From Carnobacterium jeotgali MS3 (GTDB lineage: Bacteria; Bacillota; Bacilli; Lactobacillales; Carnobacteriaceae), in assembly GCF_000745125.1 (NCBI RefSeq), contig NZ_JQNF01000003.1:186001-250000 (forward strand): 64,000 bases of DNA. The letters are read 5' to 3'. Positions 52,533 through 61,472 of this stretch are shown here, one piece after another. The translations under genes were made by a program, and so were the position numbers. Each line of letters begins with the position of its first letter. Position 1 is the stretch's first letter. The notes beneath the pieces were generated by a model. It did not search any database, was not told the origin of the DNA, and saw nothing but the letters and a program-made list of their open reading frames with translations.

Positions 52533-53324
52533 TTATTTCCTCAATGAATCTAATGTCAATTCCTTCTGTTTTTGTTGTTCAAAAACCGTCACCTTAGAAA
52601 TGTTATACTTTTCCAACAATGTCATGGTCTCACCAAAATAAAACCCATAATAGTCGATCGAGTGTGCATCCGAGCCTAGCGAAAAAGAGGATCCGCCTAA
52701 TGCTAGATACCAGCTGATCATCTGCTCATAAAGAGCGACATTTCCGTATTGGTACATGCTGCGTGTATTTAATTCAAAAGCCATTTTGTTGTCAATGACT
52801 TTTTGCAAGACCGCTTTTAACACCTCTTGATAGTCTTGCAAGTCTTCTACCGAAACATCAAATAAGCGGATGCCATAGTCAAAATGACTGAGTACATTGG
52901 CTGTGGGAAAGTTCTCAAGTGCTTCCAGTAACAACGAAAAATACTCGTCCATCACGTCTTGAGCTTCTTTTTCTTTTACAACGGGCTGTAAAAAATCATA
53001 TTCACCATTCTGATGCACACTTAGCAACTGCACATCAAACTTTTTCCCCTTCAAGTAATCAGTAATCTGTTGATGGGAATCTTTGGTGTACCCAATTTCA
53101 ATACCTTTTCGGATCCGGTTGTCGTATTTAGTATTCAGCTGATCGATTCTATTGCTGTAGTCATCATAATTCAATACCGTATCTTGTCCGCCATTGTAGC
53201 AATCATTGAAATCTAAGTGCTCGGTTGTCACAATTGGGCCAGTTGTTTGCTTCAAATACGCCTCAAAGGTTTCAGACGCATCTGGTGAAAAATACGTGTG
53301 CATATGCTGATCATACATAACCAT
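52533..53324 (-). CDS. PHP-domain phosphoesterase (histidinol-phosphatase-like)
   Basis: 263 residues. Metal-binding motifs of the PHP superfamily are present: DQHMHTYFSPDA near 5-16, TTEHLDFND near 34, LSVHQNGEYDF near 103, LSHFDYGIRLF near 145 and LGSDAH near 217. Members cut phosphomonoesters with two or three metals. No his biosynthetic genes are near, so histidinol phosphate is only one possibility. It lies downstream of the organophosphorus-type ABC importer in the same direction but after that operon's terminator. SD GGAGGAG is 8 nt before the ATG. Confidence 0.85.
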   Translation of the reverse strand: MVMYDQHMHTYFSPDASETFEAYLKQTTGPIVTTEHLDFNDCYNGGQDTVLNYDDYSNRIDQLNTKYDNRIRKGIEIGYTKDSHQQITDYLKGKKFDVQLLSVHQNGEYDFLQPVVKEKEAQDVMDEYFSLLLEALENFPTANVLSHFDYGIRLFDVSVEDLQDYQEVLKAVLQKVIDNKMAFELNTRSMYQYGNVALYEQMISWYLALGGSSFSLGSDAHSIDYYGFYFGETMTLLEKYNISKVTVFEQQKQKELTLDSLRK

Positions 53325-53362
53325 TACTTGCTCTCCTCCTCTTTAACTAAAAAAGTATCCGT

Positions 53363-53395
53363 AAAAAACAGCTCGTGCAGCTGCTTTCACGAATA
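53363..53395 (-). terminator. Terminator of the ABC importer operon
   Basis: Stem CAGCT/AGCTG with a 5-nt loop followed on the minus strand by TTTTTT. A longer outer pairing (GTATTCGT with ACGGATAC) extends it to about 53355-53397. Confidence 0.75.
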
Positions 53396-53415
53396 CACGT
53401 TGCTTGTTTTATTCA

Positions 53416-54426
53416 TTATACTTCAAGGCAGTTGCGTTTTTCAAAGCTTAAATGAACCTCTTCGCCAACTTTAAATAAATTAAACGAGCGGTACAGTTCG
53501 TCGACTCGAAGGTTTACGCCTGAACAATCCACATAATAGCTTAAAATATTGCCGCTAGTCGATTGATCGACTACTTTACCAGCTAATGTATAGCGTTCTT
53601 CATCCTGTTCAAAAGGTGTTTTAGATGAATCAATCACTTCCGGACGAATCGCTATGTTAGCATCCTTTTTCATTCCAGAAAGTTGCTCAAATTGTTGCGG
53701 TGCCAAGACATTGTAGTTGCCCATAAAAGAAGCGACAAAATGCGTTTTGGGGTGTGTGTAAATTTCCGTTGGTTTACCCGACTGTTCCACTTTTCCTTGG
53801 TTCATAACATGAACCACATCAGATAGAATCATGGCTTCATCTTGATCGTGTGTAACAAAAATTGTTGTAATGTTCAGTTCTTTTTGGATCCGACGAATTT
53901 GTTTTTGCAGCGTCTTGCGTAACTGAGCATCGATAGCCGATAAAGGTTCATCTAGCAACAATACTTTAGGTTCATTCACAATCGCACGTGCTAAAGCTAC
54001 GCGTTGTTTTTGTCCACCAGATAATTCTTTTGGGTAAGTCGCTTCTTTCCCTTTCAAATCCACTATATCGATCATCCGGGCTACTTTTTCTTTAATGATC
54101 GTCTTATCTAGTTTTTTCATTTTCAGGCCAAAAGCAATGTTTTCTGATACCGTCATATTTGGAAAAAGCGAGTACTGCTGAAAGACCATGCCAATCTCAC
54201 GTTTTCCGGGTGGCAAATTAGTGATGTCTTTTCCATTGATGGTAATGGTGCCACTGTCCAAGCTTTCAAACCCGGCTAGCGAACGGAGCAAAGTCGATTT
54301 TCCACAGCCAGATGGACCTAGCAAGGTAACTAAATGCCCTTCTTCTATCGATAAGGTTAAATCTTTTAAAACTAAGTTTTCTCCGTCATAGGACTTCTTA
54401 ATATTTTTAAACTCGATATAACTCAT
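53416..54426 (-). CDS. ABC transporter ATP-binding protein (PotA/PhnT type)
   Basis: 336 residues. Walker A GPSGCGKSTLL near 37, Q-loop FQQYSLFPNMT near 85, signature LSGGQKQRVALA near 136, Walker B VLLLDEPLSAID near 158 and the H-loop THD are all intact. A C-terminal TOBE-like beta domain (about 240-336) is that of the Fe3+/putrescine/2-aminoethylphosphonate group. Its start overlaps the preceding permease by 20 bp. SD AAAGGAG is 10 nt upstream. Confidence 0.92.
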   Translation of the reverse strand: MSYIEFKNIKKSYDGENLVLKDLTLSIEEGHLVTLLGPSGCGKSTLLRSLAGFESLDSGTITINGKDITNLPPGKREIGMVFQQYSLFPNMTVSENIAFGLKMKKLDKTIIKEKVARMIDIVDLKGKEATYPKELSGGQKQRVALARAIVNEPKVLLLDEPLSAIDAQLRKTLQKQIRRIQKELNITTIFVTHDQDEAMILSDVVHVMNQGKVEQSGKPTEIYTHPKTHFVASFMGNYNVLAPQQFEQLSGMKKDANIAIRPEVIDSSKTPFEQDEERYTLAGKVVDQSTSGNILSYYVDCSGVNLRVDELYRSFNLFKVGEEVHLSFEKRNCLEV

Positions 54427-55273
54427 GATTCGTGTGCTCCTTTACTTTTGAATGACTGGTTTTGATTGCTTTAGCTGATTTTCGTTTGGATTTAGTATCT
54501 TTATTTAATTTGTTCACACCAAAAGACAAGATCAGCATCACAACGAACATGATTACGGATACTGCGCTAGCTGCATGCCCAGAAGATCCTCGAATCTCAT
54601 TCAAGAAAATCCCCATCGTTTTGTAGTAACTTCCTGCTAAAATATTGACTAATACAAAATCACCAAAAAGAATGCCTGTTGATAAGAGCATCGTAGCAAG
54701 CAGCCCTTTTGTGATACTTGGAACAACAATTCGAAAATACGCATACACTTTATTGGCACCTAAGATCTCAGCTGCTTCTAGAATAGGCATTACTTCAATC
54801 GTTACTAAAGCATTTTTGATGCCTTGGTACATGTAAGGCAATATAATGATGCAATACGCACTTGTTAAAAGCAAAATCCGATTAGATAAAATTCCGCCTC
54901 CGCCAGAGTAAAGCGATAGAATACTGACAGCCAGAATAACACCTTGGATGCCATAAGGAATTTTAGATAAAATATCTAAGTATTTATCTAGTTTTGGAAA
55001 ATAAACTTGGATGGCATACATAGCCAGCAACAATAAAATTAACAGAATAATAGTCGGTATAACGGCTATGACTACTGTCCGTAACAATACGGGCAAAATT
55101 TGATTCTCTCCAGTAAACAGTTCAGCGTAAAACGAGAACGTGAACCCTTTTGGGATGATACTAGTAAAGTCTCTGAACAGAGAATTCACCAATGTAGCAA
55201 TGAGTGGCAATACTAACACCAATGAGAGGACGAATAAGAGGACATTGTTAAACCAAGCGTGTTTTTTTTGCAT
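54407..55273 (-). CDS. ABC transporter permease (PhnV-like)
   Basis: 288 residues with six membrane helices and the EAA loop EAAEILGANKVYAYFRIVVPSITKG near 163-187. A basic C-terminal tail (KRKSAKAIKTSHSK) is cytoplasmic. It pairs with the other permease 1 bp upstream. SD AAGGAAGG precedes the ATG. It belongs to the spermidine/iron/phosphonate permease group (BPD_transp_1). Confidence 0.9.
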   Translation of the reverse strand: MQKKHAWFNNVLLFVLSLVLVLPLIATLVNSLFRDFTSIIPKGFTFSFYAELFTGENQILPVLLRTVVIAVIPTIILLILLLLAMYAIQVYFPKLDKYLDILSKIPYGIQGVILAVSILSLYSGGGGILSNRILLLTSAYCIIILPYMYQGIKNALVTIEVMPILEAAEILGANKVYAYFRIVVPSITKGLLATMLLSTGILFGDFVLVNILAGSYYKTMGIFLNEIRGSSGHAASAVSVIMFVVMLILSFGVNKLNKDTKSKRKSAKAIKTSHSKVKEHTNHELYRV

Positions 55274-55274
55274 G

Positions 55275-56123
55275 TTAGCCTTCCTTTCTCATTTTTTTCA
55301 ATAGATTGGTGCTGATGAGTGTCATCACACTCATCAAAAGCAATAAGATCACAGATAATGCACTGCCTAATTCGACTTGCTGCACAACATCTCCCGTAAA
55401 CATCGCCGAAATACGAATCGGTAGCAACGCATAATTATTGCCCATTAACGCGTATGGTGTGGCATAAGCGGCTAATGCATTTGAAAATAGCACTGAAAAC
55501 GTCCCAAAAATACTTGGCAGAACAATTGGAATGCCGACACGCATCCAAAAGCTGAAATTCGATGCATTTAACAACATTGCGGCTTCTTTATATTCCTGAT
55601 GAATCGCATCAAATGAGGGATACATTAACAAAGTTGCCAAAGGAATTTGAAAATAAATAAAGGTCAATAGAATACCTGTGCTGGAATACACATCAAAGTC
55701 AGCCAAGAAATCCACACCCATTTGCTGGCCAATCAAGACCAGTACGCCGGAATTTCCCAGTAGAATAATAAAAGCAAAAGCTAATTGAATGCCTTGAAAA
55801 TTAGATGTCATATTGATTAAGTTGATAAAAAATCGTTTTACTTTAGGTGTCGCATGATGAATGGCATAAGCTCCTATAACCGCAACGGCTAAACCAATCA
55901 GTGAAGAAAACACGGCAATCATCAAGCTGTTGCGAATCGACATCATGTAGTACTCGCTAGTAAAAATACTTGTAAAATGCTCAAGTGTAAAACCGGCCGT
56001 TTCAACGGGTTTCACACTATTGATCAAAATGCTGACCAATGGGAAGATCTCAAATAAAACGATCAATACCAGAAACGGCAGTAAAAAGACTAAATAACTT
56101 AAATTTTTTCTTTTGCTAGCCAC
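55275..56123 (-). CDS. ABC transporter permease (PhnU-like)
   Basis: 282 residues with six membrane helices and an EAA-type loop (KEAAMLLNASNFSFWMRVGIP near 178). The start is GTG at 56121-56123 with AAGGAGG 9 nt upstream. It is the first permease of the operon, 14 bp after the alkaline-phosphatase-superfamily gene. The pair of dissimilar permeases is usual for PhnUV/PotBC-type importers. Confidence 0.9.
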   Translation of the reverse strand: MASKRKNLSYLVFLLPFLVLIVLFEIFPLVSILINSVKPVETAGFTLEHFTSIFTSEYYMMSIRNSLMIAVFSSLIGLAVAVIGAYAIHHATPKVKRFFINLINMTSNFQGIQLAFAFIILLGNSGVLVLIGQQMGVDFLADFDVYSSTGILLTFIYFQIPLATLLMYPSFDAIHQEYKEAAMLLNASNFSFWMRVGIPIVLPSIFGTFSVLFSNALAAYATPYALMGNNYALLPIRISAMFTGDVVQQVELGSALSVILLLLMSVMTLISTNLLKKMRKEG

Positions 56124-56137
56124 GACCTTGTTCCTCC

Positions 56138-56947
56138 TTAAATAAATGTCAATTCTTGCATCGCGTCACTTTTCTCGATGCCCAATAAATGGCACAGTAA
56201 AGGAGCTAGCTGCAATTGAGGGACAAGCGTTTCTCGGAAATCACCAGCAGTGACTTTAGTAGAAAAGACGTATAAAGGAACCTTTCTTTCATCATCCGTT
56301 ACACCATTATGGGTAAAGTATTCATTCATACCATGATCAGCCGTCACAACGACTTGATACCCTTTTCCCAGCCAATCCATCAGATAATTGGACAAGATAG
56401 CATCCATTGTGACTGCTTTTTGCACGTACTCTTTACTTTGCGAACCAAATTTATGACCGGTATCGTCAATATTCATTGAATGGAGTAATGTATAATCCGT
56501 TTGTTTGTCCCGAATTAAAAAAGCACCATCCGCAATCAAATGACTGTCGGGGTAATGATCTTCATAATAAAACAACCCATTTTGAATGATGCGGTCCATG
56601 TCTAACTGAATGCGGTCAGTCATTGGATCAAATGGAGCCTTATTGTACAATTCACTCACCCAATGGTAACTTGCGGCTCCAGTCTTCAGCCCCGCTTCTT
56701 TTGCCAATTGGAACACGCTTTTTTCTGTCGAGCGACGAACAGTCCCATTTGAAACAATCCCATTTAAGTGTGCTGGCACACCCGTTTGGATCACTTCATA
56801 TAACGGTCGAGATTGTGCCGGCAATTCAGCTCTCACCGTATATGCCGCACATTGCTGGTTTTCAATCAAGTGTTCTAGAAAACCCATATACGTATGAGCT
56901 GTCCGCGCATTTAATCCATCTAGTACTACCAAAATTACCTTGTTCAT
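56138..56947 (-). CDS. Alkaline-phosphatase-superfamily hydrolase inside importer operon
   Basis: 269 residues. Metal and catalytic motifs of the type I phosphodiesterase / alkaline phosphatase superfamily are visible: LVVLDGLN at 6-13 (metal Asp), a nucleophile region QSRPLYEVIQTG near 46, LHSMNIDDTGHKFG near 158 (Asp and His ligands), and VTADHGMN near 200 (Asp-His). There is no signal peptide, so it works in the cytosol on an imported compound. Relatives include phosphonoacetate hydrolase and nucleotide pyrophosphatases. It lies between the binding protein and the permeases, which ties it to the transported substrate. The exact ester or phosphonate cannot be read. Confidence 0.8.
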   Translation of the reverse strand: MNKVILVVLDGLNARTAHTYMGFLEHLIENQQCAAYTVRAELPAQSRPLYEVIQTGVPAHLNGIVSNGTVRRSTEKSVFQLAKEAGLKTGAASYHWVSELYNKAPFDPMTDRIQLDMDRIIQNGLFYYEDHYPDSHLIADGAFLIRDKQTDYTLLHSMNIDDTGHKFGSQSKEYVQKAVTMDAILSNYLMDWLGKGYQVVVTADHGMNEYFTHNGVTDDERKVPLYVFSTKVTAGDFRETLVPQLQLAPLLCHLLGIEKSDAMQELTFI

Positions 56948-56971
56948 TTTCTAACACTCCAAACTTGTCGA

Positions 56972-58078
56972 CTACTGAATTTTTGTCAATACTTCTTCTT
57001 GCCATTTTTGGCCTAAACTAGCTGCCGCTTCATCCCAAGCTGCTTTGTCTTCGATTGGTTGAGCTGCACTGTATTGATCTGGATTGATCAATTTTTCTTG
57101 TACTTCTGCAGGCAGTTCTACTGATTCACGAATTGGACGAGCATAGCCTTTTGCTAAGTTGACTTGTCCTTCATCCGATAAAATGTATTCTCTTGCTAAA
57201 GCTGCCGCATGCGGGTTTGGCGCATAAGCATTGATAATCGTTGCATAGCCACTTTGAACCGTTCCGTCTTGTGGAATCGTTACGTCAAATGAAGCATTGG
57301 GATTGCTTGCTTCAATCGAATCCGCATAATTTAATGCGTTAAAGTCCCAGTAAATCCCGACTTCGATTTCTCCTGCTTCTAAACGTGCTAAATCCGTGTC
57401 TCCCATATCTAATCGACCTTGACTAGCTAATTCTGCAAAGAAAGCAATCCCTGAATCAAGATTGGTTTCATCTCCGCCATTTGCAATTGCTGCAGCTAAT
57501 ACCGCATTTTGAGCTTGAGTCGCTGCATTCACATCCCCTACACTTACTTTATAATCGCCTTCTAAGATATCCGCAAATGAAGTTGGTGCCTCTTTTACAG
57601 CATCTGTATTCGTGATGAATGAAATCGTTCCGGTATAACCAACGACCCAATCGCCATCATCGTCTTTTGCCCACTCAGGAACTTCATCCCAATAAGACGT
57701 TTTATATGGAATCGTTACCCCTTTTTCTTCCGCAATCGGACCAAACGATTGGCCTACGTCACCAATATCTTTCGTTGGATCATCTTTTTCAGCTTCAAAC
57801 AAAGCAATTTCTTCTGCTGAACTCATATCCGTATCTGCTTGAGTGATTTGATACTCTTCTTCGATTTCAGTCCACGTTTCGCCCCAGTTTGCCCACGTAT
57901 CAGGCATCCCAACAGACTGAATTTCACCTTCTTCAGTTGCTTTTGTTTGGATTTCTTCCATTGTTAATCCATTCAAATCGACTGCTTTTGTGTCGGTTGC
58001 TTCTCCTTCTGCTCCACATCCGGCAAGTAACGCTCCCGCTAATAATGTTGATACTAATCCTTTTTTAAATTGACTCAT
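56972..58078 (-). CDS. Lipoprotein solute-binding protein (Fe3+/phosphonate-type)
   Basis: 368 residues. Signal peptide with lipobox LLAGC and lipidated Cys21, followed by a family-1/6 binding fold: MPDTWANWGETW near 58, DIGDVGQSFGP near 101 and IYWDFNALNYADSI near 238. The fold is close to 2-aminoethylphosphonate, iron and spermidine binding proteins. There is no evident Tyr pair for iron. It is the first gene of the importer operon, with SD GAGGAGG, and is divergent from the Ldh-family gene. Confidence 0.88.
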   Translation of the reverse strand: MSQFKKGLVSTLLAGALLAGCGAEGEATDTKAVDLNGLTMEEIQTKATEEGEIQSVGMPDTWANWGETWTEIEEEYQITQADTDMSSAEEIALFEAEKDDPTKDIGDVGQSFGPIAEEKGVTIPYKTSYWDEVPEWAKDDDGDWVVGYTGTISFITNTDAVKEAPTSFADILEGDYKVSVGDVNAATQAQNAVLAAAIANGGDETNLDSGIAFFAELASQGRLDMGDTDLARLEAGEIEVGIYWDFNALNYADSIEASNPNASFDVTIPQDGTVQSGYATIINAYAPNPHAAALAREYILSDEGQVNLAKGYARPIRESVELPAEVQEKLINPDQYSAAQPIEDKAAWDEAAASLGQKWQEEVLTKIQ

Positions 58079-58390
58079 GTTTGTTTCCTCCTCAGTTAGA
58101 TAGGGATTTTATTGCCCTTTTTTGAAGTTGCATGTTTCTTTCAACAAAGATAGCTTAACAAGTTCATATGGATTTCAAATCAACTTCTTGTTAAATATGT
58201 GTAAACGACTAATGAGATTTGTAAAGCTTTTCCAAATTGGGAAGTTATCCGGCTAGGAATAATCTTTTTTAACCCTTCCAATAATTGAGTTGCGTCCTTT
58301 TTTGTGCTAGACTATAGGCGTTAAAGAAAACGTTTTCATTTATTTGTTTTTGTTCGTTTTTTCACAAAAAATATTAAGGAGGAAGTCACT
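58079..58390. other. Divergent regulatory region
   Basis: 312 bp between two divergent operons. It contains the plus-strand promoter and cre of the malate genes (58290-58339) and an inverted repeat TAACAAG/CTTGTTA at about 58156-58193 on the importer side. No convincing -35/-10 for the importer operon and no small gene was seen. Confidence 0.5.
58290..58339 (+). promoter_or_regulatory. Promoter of the malate genes with perfect cre
   Basis: Plus-strand -35 TTGCGT (58290-58295), 17-nt spacer and -10 TATAGG (58313-58318). AGAAAACGTTTTCAT (58325-58339) is a perfect cre on the complementary strand (WTGNAANCGNWNNCW). It lies just downstream of the start point, where CcpA acts as a roadblock. Confidence 0.72.
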
Positions 58391-59497
58391 ATGTCAAGTT
58401 TTGTTGAATGGAAATTTTTGACCGAGTTTGTTGAGAAAGCTTTTATGGCCTATGGAATACCTGAAGCAGATGCAAAAATCTGTACCGATGTTTTATTGCA
58501 GTCAGATAAAAAAGGAATTGAAAGTCATGGGGTAAATCGTTTTAAACCCATCTATATCGATCGAATCAAAGAAGGAATCCAGAATCCAATCACTGAATTT
58601 GAAATTGTACGTGAAACACCTACAACTGCTGTAGTCGATGGACATGACGGCATGGGACAAGTCATTGCCCACCGTTCGATGCAAATGGCCATTGATAAAG
58701 CTAAACAATATGGCATGGGCATGGTCGCAGTAAGGAATTCGACTCATTTTGGGATTGCCGGTTATTATACCGATATGGCGGCTGAAGCTGGCTGTATTGG
58801 CATGAGCGGAACGAACGCCAGACCTTCAATTGCTCCAACATTCAGTGTGCAAAATAAATTGGGTACGAATCCATTGACTGTCAGCTTTCCAACAGATGAA
58901 GCTTTTCCATTCACCTTAGACTGTGCTACTTCCATCATTCAACGAGGCAAAATCGAACTTTATGAACGTGAAGGCAAAGATACTCCTGCCGGTACAGTTA
59001 TTGCTCATGACGGCTCTACTATGACCGATTCTCCAACAATCTTGAAAGCTCTTCAATCTGGTGAAGCTGCTCTTGCTCCATTGGGTGGTATTGGAGAAAA
59101 TCTTTCCGGCTATAAAGGTTATGGCTACGCTACGATTGTGGAAGTTCTTTCGGCTGCTTTACAACAAGGTAATTTTTTGAGTATGCTGTCCGGAATTGGA
59201 GAAAACGGTGAAAAAATAAAATTCCATTTAGGTCACTTTTTCATTGCCATTGATACGGAAGCCTTTATGGGGCTAGAAAGCTTCAAGAAAACGACCGGCG
59301 ATATTATGCGTGAACTGCGAGCTGCCGAAAAAGCTCCCGGTGCTGAACGAATCTATACAGCTGGTGAAAAAGAATACTTGATTTGGCAAGAACGCAAAAA
59401 AACGGGTCTACCCGTTAGTGAACCCGTTCAAAAAGAACTGATTGCGATCCGCGATGATGCTGGATTGACCGATTACCGCTTCCCATTTGAACAGTAA
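58391..59497 (+). CDS. Ldh-family malate/L-lactate dehydrogenase
   Basis: 368 residues of the Ldh2/MdhD family, unrelated to classical LDH/MDH. NSTHFGIAGYYTDMA near 118 holds the catalytic His, SGTNARPSIAPTF near 142, and LDCATSIIQRGKIE near 178 binds NAD(P). The family oxidises malate, lactate, ureidoglycolate or 2,3-diketogulonate. Pairing with a malic enzyme 11 bp downstream favours malate. SD AAGGAGG precedes the ATG. Confidence 0.88.
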   Translation: MSSFVEWKFLTEFVEKAFMAYGIPEADAKICTDVLLQSDKKGIESHGVNRFKPIYIDRIKEGIQNPITEFEIVRETPTTAVVDGHDGMGQVIAHRSMQMAIDKAKQYGMGMVAVRNSTHFGIAGYYTDMAAEAGCIGMSGTNARPSIAPTFSVQNKLGTNPLTVSFPTDEAFPFTLDCATSIIQRGKIELYEREGKDTPAGTVIAHDGSTMTDSPTILKALQSGEAALAPLGGIGENLSGYKGYGYATIVEVLSAALQQGNFLSMLSGIGENGEKIKFHLGHFFIAIDTEAFMGLESFKKTTGDIMRELRAAEKAPGAERIYTAGEKEYLIWQERKKTGLPVSEPVQKELIAIRDDAGLTDYRFPFEQ

Positions 59498-59508
59498 GGG
59501 GGATAACC

Positions 59509-60681
59509 ATGGATAATAAAAAAGAAGCTCTAGCAAAACACTACGAATGGAATGGAAAAATTGAAATTACTAGCCGTGTCCCTCTCAATAGCCGAGAAGA
59601 TCTGGCCCTCGCGTATACTCCTGGAGTAGCCGAAGCTTGCTTAGCCATTGAAGATAACCCTGATAAAGCTTATGAACTGACACGTAAAAATAATCTAGTA
59701 GCGGTCATTACTAACGGAACTGCCGTGCTTGGATTGGGCGCCATTGGTCCGGCGGCGGCTATGCCGGTGATGGAAGGCAAATGCGTTTTGTTTAAATCCT
59801 TCGCCGATATCGATGCTTTTCCCATTTCCATCCAATCAAAAGACGTCGATACCATTGTGCAAACGATCGAACAAATCAGTGGGAGTTTTGGCGGCATCAA
59901 CCTCGAAGATATCGCAGCTCCTGAATGTTTTGAAGTTGAACGCCGCTTGAAAGCCTCACTGGATATCCCTGTTTTCCATGATGACCAACATGGAACTGCC
60001 ATCGTCGTTGCGGCCGGATTGATCAATGCCTTAAAATTAGTTGGCAAATCCTTTACCAGCATAAAAGTCGTTGTAAACGGAGCTGGTTCAGCCGGAATCG
60101 CTGTCGCAAAACACCTGTTAAATTTTGGTGTTAGGAACCTGATTTTGGCTGATAAACACGGTATTATTGCTAATGACACACCTAATCTAAACAATGAACA
60201 ACAACATATGACCAATGTAACCAACTTGACGAATCAGCATGGGGACTTGACCTTAGCTTTAAAAGATGCCGATGTCTTCATTGGCGTATCCGCTGCCCAT
60301 ATTCTCAAACCAGAGATGATTCAAAACATGAAAACTGATCCTATTATTTTTGCCATGGCCAATCCCGTTCCAGAAATTATGCCTGAACTGGCGGCTAAAG
60401 CTGGCGTTGCTGTCATAGGAACTGGGCGCAGTGATTTTCCTAATCAAGTCAATAACGTCTTAGCGTTTCCTGGAATTTTTAAAGGGGCTCTCAGCGTCCG
60501 AGCATCTGATATCAACGAAGCTATGAAAGTCGCAGCTTCTCATGCGATTGCTTCCTTGATTACTCCAGAAGAACTAAAAGCGGATTATGTGATTCCAGAT
60601 GCTTTAGACCCGCGAGTCTGCCCTGCCGTTGCTAAATCCGTACAAGAAGCTGCTATCAAGACCAGAGTCAATCGAATTTAA
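59509..60681 (+). CDS. NAD-dependent malic enzyme (short form)
   Basis: 390 residues. Decarboxylates malate to pyruvate with NAD(P). AYTPGVAEAC near 33, the catalytic Lys/Asp region (GKCVLFKSFADIDAFP near 92), FHDDQHGTAIV near 156 and the dinucleotide fold NGAGSAGIAVAKHL near 190 are all intact. It lacks the phosphotransacetylase-like domain of long forms. It follows the Ldh-family gene in one transcript and ends at a strong terminator. SD GGGGG lies 6 nt before the ATG. No malate transporter is adjacent. Confidence 0.93.
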   Translation: MDNKKEALAKHYEWNGKIEITSRVPLNSREDLALAYTPGVAEACLAIEDNPDKAYELTRKNNLVAVITNGTAVLGLGAIGPAAAMPVMEGKCVLFKSFADIDAFPISIQSKDVDTIVQTIEQISGSFGGINLEDIAAPECFEVERRLKASLDIPVFHDDQHGTAIVVAAGLINALKLVGKSFTSIKVVVNGAGSAGIAVAKHLLNFGVRNLILADKHGIIANDTPNLNNEQQHMTNVTNLTNQHGDLTLALKDADVFIGVSAAHILKPEMIQNMKTDPIIFAMANPVPEIMPELAAKAGVAVIGTGRSDFPNQVNNVLAFPGIFKGALSVRASDINEAMKVAASHAIASLITPEELKADYVIPDALDPRVCPAVAKSVQEAAIKTRVNRI

Positions 60682-60723
60682 CCAACTGTGAGCCATCAAT
60701 GAATTAGATTACTTTCCAAATAA

Positions 60724-60777
60724 ATAGACTGCTAACTGCCGCATATTAAATGGCCGTTAGCAGTCTATTCTTTTTTT
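60724..60777 (+). terminator. Terminator of the malate operon
   Basis: A 17-bp inverted repeat with one mismatch (60724-60740 and 60752-60768) followed by TTCTTTTTTT on the plus strand. Confidence 0.9.
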
Positions 60778-61060
60778 AATAAGTATCGCTTGTCCAGCCG
60801 TTTTCTTTATACGCATTGACCATATTTTTATTGTGTTCATCTGTCGCATAACTAATTTCTAGCGGTCTTAAATGAACACTATACGTATCTCCATTTTTTG
60901 TAACCTCGATTACTTCAATTTCATCAGGATCAACAAACATTGAATCTTTAATAAAATCGCCTTTTTGCGGAACTTCATTTGATTCATAAGCTTTTTGTAA
61001 AGTAATAGTCATTTCTTCTGGGCTTTTCACATTGATCTTTCGATAAAGGTTCATAGTCAT
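60776..61060 (-). CDS. Small hypothetical protein, 94 aa
   Basis: 94 residues, mixed alpha/beta, acidic middle (MFVDPDEIEVIEV near 42-54) and a polar C-terminus. No signal peptide or membrane helix. I do not recognise the family. GGAGG lies 7 nt before the ATG, so translation is likely. Its stop sits inside the T-run of the convergent malate terminator. A minus-strand extended -10 (TGTTATGAT) lies near 61094-61102. Confidence 0.7.
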   Translation of the reverse strand: MTMNLYRKINVKSPEEMTITLQKAYESNEVPQKGDFIKDSMFVDPDEIEVIEVTKNGDTYSVHLRPLEISYATDEHNKNMVNAYKENGWTSDTY

Positions 61061-61231
61061 TCTCTTTCCTCCAAATGTTCTGTCTTTAAGTGAATCATAA
61101 CATACCTTTAGAAACTCGACGAATAGAACGCCCAGGTTTCACACTAGAGATTTTAACCAATCCCTTCTTAAGTTTATTAGAAATGGTAATACTATTTTTA
61201 TGCGTACTCTAATAAAAAGGAGACAGAAATT

Positions 61232-61357
61232 ATGCTAGTCGTTAAAAATCGTAGCAAATCGAACTATTTATGTGCCATGGAAGCTTTAGATAAACGGATG
61301 ACACTTCCTAATGACGAAATTCCACATTACTCTTTCCCAAAAGAAAAACCTTTATAA
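61232..61357 (+). CDS. Small protein, 41 aa
   Basis: 41 codons from ATG 61232 to TAA 61357, with AAGGAG 9 nt upstream, a textbook spacing. The peptide is basic and Leu-rich at the start (MLVVKNRSKSNYL) and ends YSFPKEKPL; it has one Cys and no clear membrane helix. No family recognised. It lies alone between the 94-residue gene and the second MurR-like gene. Confidence 0.55.
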   Translation: MLVVKNRSKSNYLCAMEALDKRMTLPNDEIPHYSFPKEKPL

Positions 61358-61416
61358 GCTAGTCGAATTAAAGCTTATTGCGTCCACTCAAAATCAAAAA
61401 CCAGCTTGAGTTAATT

Positions 61417-61450
61417 TAACTAAGACTAACTAAGACTAACTAAGACTAAA
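61417..61450. repeat. 10-bp tandem repeat
   Basis: TAACTAAGAC repeated three times plus a partial unit, between the 41-residue ORF and the second MurR-like gene. Confidence 0.8.
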
Positions 61451-61472
61451 AAATACTGCTAATTGCTATTCA

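Noticed and set aside
52533-53324. CpsB-type phosphatase for the polysaccharide kinase
   Set aside because: Its motifs fit the histidinol-phosphatase PHP subgroup, and it lies 47 kb from the kinase, beside an unrelated importer.
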